A stretch of 5,894 bases of DNA from Fulvivirga aurantia (GTDB lineage Bacteria; Bacteroidota; Bacteroidia; Cytophagales; Cyclobacteriaceae): NCBI RefSeq assembly GCF_009711475.1, contig NZ_SMMD01000699.1:1-5894 (forward strand), read 5' to 3'. Below the pieces are notes generated by a model. It had not been told where the DNA came from. It searched no databases and saw only the letters and a list, made by a program, of their open reading frames with translations. The position numbers and the translations under genes were made by a program. This document shows, in pieces, positions 1-5,894 of this stretch (the first letter of the stretch is position 1; the number at the start of each line of letters is the position of its first letter).

Positions 1-1066
1 CTGCCTGTAGTTCTAATCGTATAGATTTTTTCTTATAGGAAGACATATAAATATTGGAGCGCAACTCATTGTCACCAATTTCCTCATAATCGACATTTAC
101 ATATTTAAACACATCGAGCTGTATTAGCCTGTTTAGTGTAATTAGCTCATCTTCTTTTCTATAAATATTGCCCGGCCTAATAGTTACCTGATCTGCAATA
201 ATCTCAGGCCTGAACTCGTCAGTAGAGTGTATATAATTGAGGTTTTTGACCTGAGTTGTATCTCCTTTAGATTTTTCCTGCGATTTAAAGGCATAGTCGG
301 CATACATATTTACCTCACTAATCTTATATACCTGCCTGGCATTATCAGGTGTTGTTTCCTTTAGTGTAAGCAACATTTTAATCTGCTTATCACCAATGGT
401 ACTATCGGCTCTAAAAAGCAGGTATTGATCATCAAAATGGTAAAATCCTCTGTCTTTAAGCGACTTCTCAATACGCGCTCTTTCTGTCTTTAACTTATCA
501 AGATCATAACGCTTGCCGACCCCTAAAATCGATTCTTCATCGGTGGTTATTATGTTTTGCTTTAGGATAGAATCGCTAACCTGATTTATAATAGTATCAT
601 AATGAAAAGGGCTACTGATTTGAGCGTTGTAGATCACCCTGCCAGAGTTGGACCTTTTCTTAATGTCATAGTCAACAGAGGCCCCAAAAAAGCCATTATT
701 TCTTAAAGTAGATTCTATCTGATTTCTTACCCGCTCGGCATCCAGATCTTCAAGAAGTACTGGCTTTCTCCCTAGTTTAGTTTTTAGCCAATGTTTAAAG
801 CCTTTGTCTTTCTTTACATCCCCTGCAATTTCGTAAAACCAAACCCTGGGTCTCGAACCTAGAAGTTTACTGTTCGGCTCAGGTAAAAGCAAGCGATTTA
901 CTTCAGTAGTAACCTCACCAGCATTTTCCAGATGCTTTTTCTTTTTATATACCACAGTTGCCCCGCTGTAGTATTTCTCATCTTCAGCCAGATAGCTTGT
1001 AGCCGTACATCCCATCATCAAAACGGTAAGCAATAAACAAATGGTGCTTAAACTACTCTTCATCAT
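1..1066 (-). CDS. tamL: TamL, lipoprotein TamA/BamA-family outer-membrane assembly protein, 3' end missing
   Basis: The reading frame stays open from ATG at 1066 to the window edge, giving 355 complete codons and no stop. The N-terminus is a lipoprotein signal peptide: a lysine near the start, a hydrophobic core at residues 6-18, and MMGC with the acylated Cys at 20. After it comes SYLAEDEKYYSG (24-35), like the short conserved segment after the Cys in Bacteroidota lipoprotein BamA/TamA relatives. POTRA-like units follow: about 103-150 (LDAERVRNQIESTLRNNGFF, Gly-Phe-Phe at 125-127), about 186-237 (KLKTERARIEKSLKDRGFYHF, ending in LLTLKET), and about 247-343 (IADQVTIRPGNIYRKED, then LNRLIQLDVFKYVNVDYE). 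Family members are roughly twice this length and end in an outer-membrane beta-barrel, which would lie left of base 1. The position directly after tamB, with overlap, supports TamL over a generic BamA or a TamA without a lipid anchor. The domain limits are estimates by eye. Confidence 0.9.
   Translation of the reverse strand, partial: MMKSSLSTICLLLTVLMMGCTATSYLAEDEKYYSGATVVYKKKKHLENAGEVTTEVNRLLLPEPNSKLLGSRPRVWFYEIAGDVKKDKGFKHWLKTKLGRKPVLLEDLDAERVRNQIESTLRNNGFFGASVDYDIKKRSNSGRVIYNAQISSPFHYDTIINQVSDSILKQNIITTDEESILGVGKRYDLDKLKTERARIEKSLKDRGFYHFDDQYLLFRADSTIGDKQIKMLLTLKETTPDNARQVYKISEVNMYADYAFKSQEKSKGDTTQVKNLNYIHSTDEFRPEIIADQVTIRPGNIYRKEDELITLNRLIQLDVFKYVNVDYEEIGDNELRSNIYMSSYKKKSIRLELQA
1007..1066 (-). 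other. TamL lipoprotein signal peptide and lipobox Cys
   Basis: Residues 1-19 form a short signal peptide (MMKSS, then a hydrophobic core STICLLLTVLMM, then Gly), and Cys20 is the predicted lipidation site cut by signal peptidase II. The -3 position is Met (or Leu at -4), so the lipobox is slightly off the usual Leu at -3. The small residue (Gly) at -1 and the Cys are in place. The residues after the Cys are Thr-Ala-Thr-Ser, without the acidic cluster at +2 to +5 reported as a surface-export signal in some Bacteroidota lipoproteins. This fits an anchor in the periplasmic face of the outer membrane. A second Cys at 10 lies inside the hydrophobic core and lacks a lipobox context. Confidence 0.8.
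1053..1066 (-). promoter_or_regulatory. tamB stop / tamL start overlap with tandem ATGATG
   Basis: The last tamB codons read GAT GAT GAA GAG TAG. In another frame the same bases contain ATG ATG AAG AGT AGT, the start of tamL. The overlap is 14 bases if the first ATG (1066) is used and 11 if the second (1063) is used. No clear Shine-Dalgarno motif precedes it, only purine-rich tamB coding sequence. This fits Bacteroidota, where such motifs are often weak or absent. The arrangement suggests a shared transcript and translational coupling, so that ribosomes ending tamB can restart on tamL. I chose 1066 for the gene only because it is the outermost ATG; the two choices differ by one Met. Confidence 0.8.
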
Positions 1067-2297
1067 CGCTTTGCTGACTTTTCTCTTCTTTACTTTTAAA
1101 TAGTTCTTTAAAGGCATTGTAGTCTCTCACGAAAATTACGCCTGCGCCTGTTTTAGAAATTTCTCCTTGTAGCAAATTATCGAATTCGTTTTCTCTAAAA
1201 CCGACTAGTCTAAACCGACCATCTTCTGTGAGTTTGTATTCAATTCTTATATCTCCTGCAAAATCAGAGGCGCTTTGTTGCTGTGCCTGCTTACCCTCCA
1301 GGTCAAAATTACCTGCAACCTTGACAACCACACGATCATCAAAAAACTGCTTTGATAGCCCCAACTCAAGCTCCGTACGACCGGTTGAGCCACTTTCATC
1401 ATAGTCCTGATACGATTGCAAGTCAAAAGAAAGCTCAACACCTTGTATTTTGCTACCTAAGCGGTTGAGCTGGTTGCTCAAAATTCTACTCACACTATTA
1501 CGAGCTGTTGACTGGGCAATGTTGCCATTTCCAGCTGTGCCTGAAGACATAAAGCTTTTAAAAATCAACAATGAGAATACCTGTTTGTTGAGCTCAGACT
1601 CTTGCTGATTGATACTACTTACCCATGTCTGAGTTTGAGGAGATGCCGATCCGGGATCTTCTAATGATAGCCTAAACCCTATATCAGGGGAAAGCAACTC
1701 ACCTTGTAAATCCAGGAATACTGTAAATGGCACTTTTCGTGGATCATCAGCTTCCACGGGAGAAGCCCGAACAGAATAGGAAGCGGTGACATCCATCCTG
1801 GCATTTAGAGGATCACCAGTCCATAGCAAAAAGCTGCCTGATTGTATATCAAATTTACGCTTGGCAATACCATAAAAATTAAGATCATAAGAGCCATCCT
1901 CCACTTCATACCGACCGGTGAGAGTCATCTCTCCCGAAGGTCTCATATTCAAAGCGAGATCAGCATCACCTGAAACCGTGAGCTTATCCTGTGTAATAGG
2001 GTCTATCACAATGCCCAAAGTGCTAGAGCTTGAGACATCAATATCAGCACGAAGGTCCAAACCAGCTATCCAAACATCGAGCGTATCTGATGGATCTTCT
2101 TCTCGCTGACCGAAAAAGTCATCATTTTCAAGGTCTGCATCAAAAAACTCAACCACGCCTTTTCTATTTTGCACCTCGATCTGTGATTCTGGTATTACAT
2201 AAGTCACATTACTATTATCTGCTACACTCACATCAACCCTCACTTTTGGGTTTTTCAAGGTTCCTGTAATATCTGCTGAGCTATTGAGCTTGAGTTT
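1053..2297 (-). other. TamB C-terminal domain (DUF490/PF04357-type) coding segment
   Basis: About residues 1200-1613 of the TamB protein. This is the family's diagnostic region. It carries an FDADLENDDFF segment near 1265, the DLNFYG and WTGDPLNA motifs, the QVFSLL helix start and a final set of amphipathic strands ending in GAGVIFVRDYN. By established knowledge of TAM, this end of TamB reaches the outer membrane and contacts the POTRA region of its barrel partner, here encoded next. The left limit is approximate. The last 20 or so residues are a charged, low-complexity tail (KSKEEKSQQSDDEE) beyond the conserved fold. Confidence 0.85.
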
Positions 2298-5200
2298 ACC
2301 ATAGACTAATCGATCACCTTGTTTTTCTGTATTTAGTAATTGAAATTGATTGGCATTCAGTTTAAGATCAAATGCATAATCCTTATAATTATCAGATTTG
2401 ATCGTGCCGTCTAGTGTGAGCTTATTTTTGTTGGCATCTACTACAGTAAAGTCGTCAAACGAAATACCCGTCTTGGTAAAAACTGCCTTTTGATTATCAA
2501 TATTAAATTTTGCTCCCAGGTAATCGATGAGAAAGGCCACATTATCAAATGCAATTTCACCTTTGATATCAGGATTTTCAACTGTACCTGTTACCGTAAA
2601 ATTTCCTGTAAGATCGCCTTCTAACTCACTTACCTGACCTGCGGCATATGCCTGCACAGTAGCCACATCGAGCCTGGTTATTTTAGCTTGTAGGTCGAGA
2701 TCTGTCGTTTTATTCTGTACTACACTGCCCTTAACTAAAAGCTCGTTTCTATTGCTATTTACCTTGAGGTTTAGCTCGGTTTTATTGTTGATGTTTTGGG
2801 CTTTCAAATCAACATTTCCTAGTGTATCTCCCAGGTAACTAAAATTAGAAATTCCTACATCGGCCTTGATTCCTTTGGCCAGTCTGGAGCTGAAATTACC
2901 ATCAAGAACACCACCTAAAATGTACTTTTCTGTTTCTCTAAATTTGCCTAAAAAGCTTAAATCAAAATTATTGAAGCGTGCATCGATTACACTGTCCTGG
3001 TCATCCTGTACTGATGATTGAATTGCGATTTTTTGATTGCCTTTTTGAACGATCAGGTCTTCAATCCACACACCGTTGTCTAAGACTGCTATTTGGTTGT
3101 TTGCATTTACCTGCCATTTTTCATAATTCAAGAGAAATTCCCCTGGCAAAAACTCAAACACATAATGGTCTTCTTCCAGGTTTAGCTTTCCTCCAAAGTG
3201 GTACCTGTCCTCTCCTTTGTTATTGAGAATTTTTAGATCGGTTTTAACAAAACTGTCTTCGATAACACCTGAGAGCAATAGGTTATTTACGCTGTAGCCA
3301 GCAGTGGTTATAGTAGCGACTTTTGTATCAAAATTAAAGCTGGTCTTATCAGAACTCACCTTCACACCCAAAGAGTCAACTTTAGTGCCTTGATACATCA
3401 TTTCATTAATGGTTATATCTATGTCAACCATCCATTCGGCACTGTTATATTTACCTTGAATTGTGCCCGGCACAAACTCCGTTAAGCCCGGCACCAATAC
3501 CTCGTGAACAAAGTCGGGATCCTTAAAATCGACATTGAAGGTGAAGTCCTGAGGCTTTAAAGGGTCACTCCCAAGTGTGTCTTTGGCAAAATATCTGTTG
3601 AAATGATTTTGTAAAACTGATGGCAATGTCTCTAACTCAAAATTGCCTTTAAAATCAGCATCCACTATACCTGACCTAAGTTTAATGTCAGTAATTGAGT
3701 CACTGGTTGTAGCCATCAAAGCAAGCGTATCTATCTGGTAGATTTTACCTTCTTTTGAAAGTGTTACATCCTCGATATCTAACGTACCATTGAGAGATTC
3801 TAAAGACTCAGCAGTAAGTCGGGCTTTTGCCAGTGCTCTCGCTTTAAGCTCTTCTCTGCTCAGATTTAGAGCTTGAAAATCAGCACGTTGTAAGTCTAAG
3901 TCGAAACGGTATTCAGGCACACTATCATTGAGATTTACAAGACCATTGAAATCAAAAATAAGGTTTGGGTCATCGAAAGATACCTTCCCATCAAATTGCT
4001 GATTTTTGATAGTACCATCGATTTGGATTTTCTTATAGTCATAATTCTTATAGGCAATACTCGTTACTACACCCTCCACTGTCGTGTTTAGCTCTTCAAT
4101 CGTAAAGCCACGACCATCAACAGTGGTTTTGAGTGAAACCATGCCCAATTCCGGGTTTTGAATTAACTGCCCAAGGTTCAACTCACTAATTTGAATATCA
4201 CCATAATAGCTATAAACGGAGTCTTCTTGCAAAGCCATAGCTCCGGCAAAATCCAGATTACCCATGGTTGACTTTAAATTTAGGTCTAAATCAAAGTCGG
4301 AAGCCTTTCCCTTTACCTTGAACGAACTGCTTACCTGCTGAGGCAAAGTCAGGTTAGCTGGCAATAGTGTATCTGCCAAAACCTTTTCCACATCTTTTCT
4401 TGTGGTTTGTAATTCTTTCACATTTAAATCAAAAGAAGCTGCATTGATATCAGGTAGACCTTTAGCACTTCCATTGGCCACAAGGTGAGTATTATTAAGG
4501 GCATCAAACCTTAAATCATTCAACACAAAATCATTGAGCTGTCCTTCTGTGTTTAGCTTTATGCTAAATCTATAATTAGGTTTAACAAGTGCCATTTGCT
4601 TTTCTAAGGCTGGCTGAAAATAGAACACATCCCTCATGTCTATCACAGATTCATTGATGTCAGCTTTAAATCGTATGCTTTCTGGCTCCTTAGTCAAGGA
4701 TTCTATTGAAGGGTAAGTCAGGTTGATATCTCCAGAAATGTCAGTTCTGGCCGTCACGAGTTTTAGTGATTTTAGATAAGCCTCCTGCGACTTGTAAGAC
4801 CATTTTCCTTCTAACTGATCAATACGTAAACCACCTTTCTCATTTACAGACAGCTGAGAAATATCTCCATACACATCTCCGCTCTCAAAGTAGGTGTCTT
4901 TCATCTCTGTGGTCAGTTTTTGTATCCACAGGTGACCTGGGTCAAACCCATTTTTTACAGTTGGCAGATTATGATCGTAATATCTGAATCCTATATTTTT
5001 AATCGAAGCCTTCTGAGTACCGGCTAATAACTTGATAGTTTCTGACTCAGAAGCGGTAGCACTGTTGATGGATGAATCGTTTGTCGAATACTGGTCGATC
5101 GCCACGAAGCTATTGGCTATACTTATTTGCTTAGCCGTGTATACATTGTTGTTTATATCGAGTGAATCAACCATAATGGCTATTTGCCCGAGGTCATGGT

Positions 5201-5894
5201 CAATTTTCATATTTGAGGCCTCATCTTCAAAAATGAAACGCACGTCATTTACTTTCAACTCATCCCCTGACAGCTTAAATGGGCTAGTTTGGGCACTAGT
5301 AGTGTCTGAAGAAGATTGAGCTTTAGAGGCAGGCTGCTCTTCTGCTGGAAATAGCCTTAGGCGTGCAGAGGTTTGATTGAGCGCTACATAGTCTATATTT
5401 ATAGCCGGAGCGTTTATGTCAAACAGCGAAAAGTTGGTGATCAACTCCCCTACACTGCCTTCAAAATCGACTCCAGTGAGCTTGTCAAAATAGGTAGCCT
5501 GGGTGTTTTTAAGGCTTATATCTCCTATTGAGAAATCGAAGGCAGCGGAAGAATCTGAGGTGCTTTGCTGAGAGCTAAACGCGTCTGCGATGTACTGAAA
5601 GTTAAATTCATCACTGGATTTGCCTCTGTGTATGTTACCAACCAAGCCATCTATTTCTATCTCGCTTAATCGCAATGTATTATCTAAAAGCGCCCAGAGA
5701 TCTGTTTGCACTGATAAATATTTACAATATACCAGGGTATCTTGTTGTTGATCTTCAAGATATAGCCCCTCGACAGTTATGTTACTGGGGAAGTCAACAA
5801 ACAATCGGTCTACAGCTGCTTCGGTGTTTACTTTTTGCTGGTAGAAATTAACCGCCTTGGTTGTGATATAATCCTGAACAGCAGGAAATCTCAA
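1053..5894 (-). CDS. tamB: TamB family translocation/assembly module protein (DUF490), 5' end missing
   Basis: This gene encodes a giant periplasm-spanning protein of the TamB/AsmA-like superfamily. By family knowledge, TamB is anchored in the inner membrane, forms a lipid-binding beta groove and docks on an outer-membrane TamA/TamL barrel. In the sequence, 1613 residues are read without a break. Residues 4-90 resemble the family N-terminus (PAVQDYI, then a DFPSNITVEGLYLED stretch). A long run of repetitive beta-strand-like sequence follows. From about residue 1200 to 1600 comes the C-terminal TamB domain, with GSYDLNFYG near 1334, WTGDPLNARMDVTASY near 1358, QVFSLLIFKSF at 1438, GRTELELGLSKQFFDDR at 1505 and GAGVIFVRDYN at 1583. 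The tail is charged and ends DDEE. The first codon in the window is TTG, most likely an internal leucine: the expected N-terminal membrane helix is absent, so the true start lies upstream of the window. I saw only one cysteine (C57). The stop codon overlaps tamL. Family assignment is firm; the exact substrate is unknown. Confidence 0.95.
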   Translation of the reverse strand: MRFPAVQDYITTKAVNFYQQKVNTEAAVDRLFVDFPSNITVEGLYLEDQQQDTLVYCKYLSVQTDLWALLDNTLRLSEIEIDGLVGNIHRGKSSDEFNFQYIADAFSSQQSTSDSSAAFDFSIGDISLKNTQATYFDKLTGVDFEGSVGELITNFSLFDINAPAINIDYVALNQTSARLRLFPAEEQPASKAQSSSDTTSAQTSPFKLSGDELKVNDVRFIFEDEASNMKIDHDLGQIAIMVDSLDINNNVYTAKQISIANSFVAIDQYSTNDSSINSATASESETIKLLAGTQKASIKNIGFRYYDHNLPTVKNGFDPGHLWIQKLTTEMKDTYFESGDVYGDISQLSVNEKGGLRIDQLEGKWSYKSQEAYLKSLKLVTARTDISGDINLTYPSIESLTKEPESIRFKADINESVIDMRDVFYFQPALEKQMALVKPNYRFSIKLNTEGQLNDFVLNDLRFDALNNTHLVANGSAKGLPDINAASFDLNVKELQTTRKDVEKVLADTLLPANLTLPQQVSSSFKVKGKASDFDLDLNLKSTMGNLDFAGAMALQEDSVYSYYGDIQISELNLGQLIQNPELGMVSLKTTVDGRGFTIEELNTTVEGVVTSIAYKNYDYKKIQIDGTIKNQQFDGKVSFDDPNLIFDFNGLVNLNDSVPEYRFDLDLQRADFQALNLSREELKARALAKARLTAESLESLNGTLDIEDVTLSKEGKIYQIDTLALMATTSDSITDIKLRSGIVDADFKGNFELETLPSVLQNHFNRYFAKDTLGSDPLKPQDFTFNVDFKDPDFVHEVLVPGLTEFVPGTIQGKYNSAEWMVDIDITINEMMYQGTKVDSLGVKVSSDKTSFNFDTKVATITTAGYSVNNLLLSGVIEDSFVKTDLKILNNKGEDRYHFGGKLNLEEDHYVFEFLPGEFLLNYEKWQVNANNQIAVLDNGVWIEDLIVQKGNQKIAIQSSVQDDQDSVIDARFNNFDLSFLGKFRETEKYILGGVLDGNFSSRLAKGIKADVGISNFSYLGDTLGNVDLKAQNINNKTELNLKVNSNRNELLVKGSVVQNKTTDLDLQAKITRLDVATVQAYAAGQVSELEGDLTGNFTVTGTVENPDIKGEIAFDNVAFLIDYLGAKFNIDNQKAVFTKTGISFDDFTVVDANKNKLTLDGTIKSDNYKDYAFDLKLNANQFQLLNTEKQGDRLVYGKLKLNSSADITGTLKNPKVRVDVSVADNSNVTYVIPESQIEVQNRKGVVEFFDADLENDDFFGQREEDPSDTLDVWIAGLDLRADIDVSSSSTLGIVIDPITQDKLTVSGDADLALNMRPSGEMTLTGRYEVEDGSYDLNFYGIAKRKFDIQSGSFLLWTGDPLNARMDVTASYSVRASPVEADDPRKVPFTVFLDLQGELLSPDIGFRLSLEDPGSASPQTQTWVSSINQQESELNKQVFSLLIFKSFMSSGTAGNGNIAQSTARNSVSRILSNQLNRLGSKIQGVELSFDLQSYQDYDESGSTGRTELELGLSKQFFDDRVVVKVAGNFDLEGKQAQQQSASDFAGDIRIEYKLTEDGRFRLVGFRENEFDNLLQGEISKTGAGVIFVRDYNAFKELFKSKEEKSQQSDDEE
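4974..5576 (-). repeat. Protein-level repeat: Ser/Thr-rich linkers each followed by a related short unit in TamB
   Basis: Three low-complexity linkers rich in Ser, Thr, Gln and Ala occur at TamB residues 107-117, 190-204 and 270-286. Each is followed within about 20 residues by a related short segment: SLKNTQATYFD (127-137), ELKVNDVRFIFED (212-224) and SIKNIGFRYYD (297-307). The first and third share S-(L/I)-K-N-x4-Y-(Y/F)-D. The middle one keeps the hydrophobic and Phe/Tyr spacing and the final Asp. This looks like repeated beta-hairpin units of the AsmA-like groove joined by flexible loops. It is a divergent protein repeat; I saw no near-identical DNA repeat. Confidence 0.5.

Noticed and set aside
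1247..1441. Short minus-strand open frame of 64 codons inside tamB
   Set aside because: It lies wholly within the conserved TamB C-terminal domain in another frame, its protein resembles nothing I recognise, and the overlapping tamB frame carries clear family motifs.
1918..2269. Two overlapping plus-strand open frames of 63 and 79 codons
   Set aside because: They are antisense to the conserved TamB domain. The composition looks like a shadow of the opposite strand, and there is no start context or recognisable product.
2978..3226. Plus-strand open frame of 82 codons rich in Cys, His and Leu
   Set aside because: It is antisense to tamB. The Cys/His content is what reverse reading of tamB codons gives, and the spacing does not form a convincing zinc-binding motif.
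4766..5319. Two plus-strand open frames (4766-4987 and 5032-5319), the second with a hydrophobic segment resembling a membrane helix
   Set aside because: Both are antisense to the N-terminal part of tamB. The hydrophobic stretch mirrors the antisense of charged and polar tamB codons. There is no supporting neighbour, start signal or recognised family.
1..5894. Possibility of a new defence, mobile or CRISPR-type system
   Set aside because: Both frames are accounted for by tamB and tamL from edge to edge. I saw no direct-repeat array, transposase, inverted terminal repeats, tRNA or non-coding gap.

Overview
The window holds the inner parts of two genes, both on the minus strand and overlapping. 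They form a tamB-tamL pair, the outer-membrane assembly module (TAM) in the form found in Bacteroidota. A TamB paired with a lipoprotein TamA/BamA relative (TamL) is the main pointer to a Gram-negative Bacteroidota or a close relative. The moderately AT-rich coding and the absence of a clear Shine-Dalgarno site fit this. A Cytophagales-type bacterium is a plausible guess, but the sequence alone does not prove it.

Layout, in the direction of transcription (right to left): positions 5894 to 1053 encode a very large TamB-type protein. Its 5' end, including the expected membrane anchor, lies outside the window. Its C-terminal TamB/DUF490 domain is complete. At 1053-1066 the tamB stop codon overlaps a tandem ATGATG that starts the second gene. 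From 1066 to base 1 runs the N-terminal half of TamL (355 codons visible): a lipoprotein signal peptide followed by POTRA-like periplasmic repeats. The C-terminal beta-barrel lies past the left edge. There is no intergenic space. I saw no RNA gene, mobile element, CRISPR array, promoter or terminator.

From what is known of the family, the two products work together. TamB, anchored in the inner membrane, forms a long beta-rich groove across the periplasm. Its C-terminal end docks on the POTRA domains of the outer-membrane TamA/TamL barrel. The complex is implicated in outer-membrane protein assembly and, for TamB-like proteins generally, in phospholipid transport to the outer membrane. The overlap suggests one transcript and coupled translation.

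I found no previously undescribed system here. The points worth a second look are modest: the overlapping start, the missing 5' end of tamB, Ser/Thr-rich linkers alternating with a short repeated unit near the TamB N-terminus, and features of the TamL lipid-anchor region.
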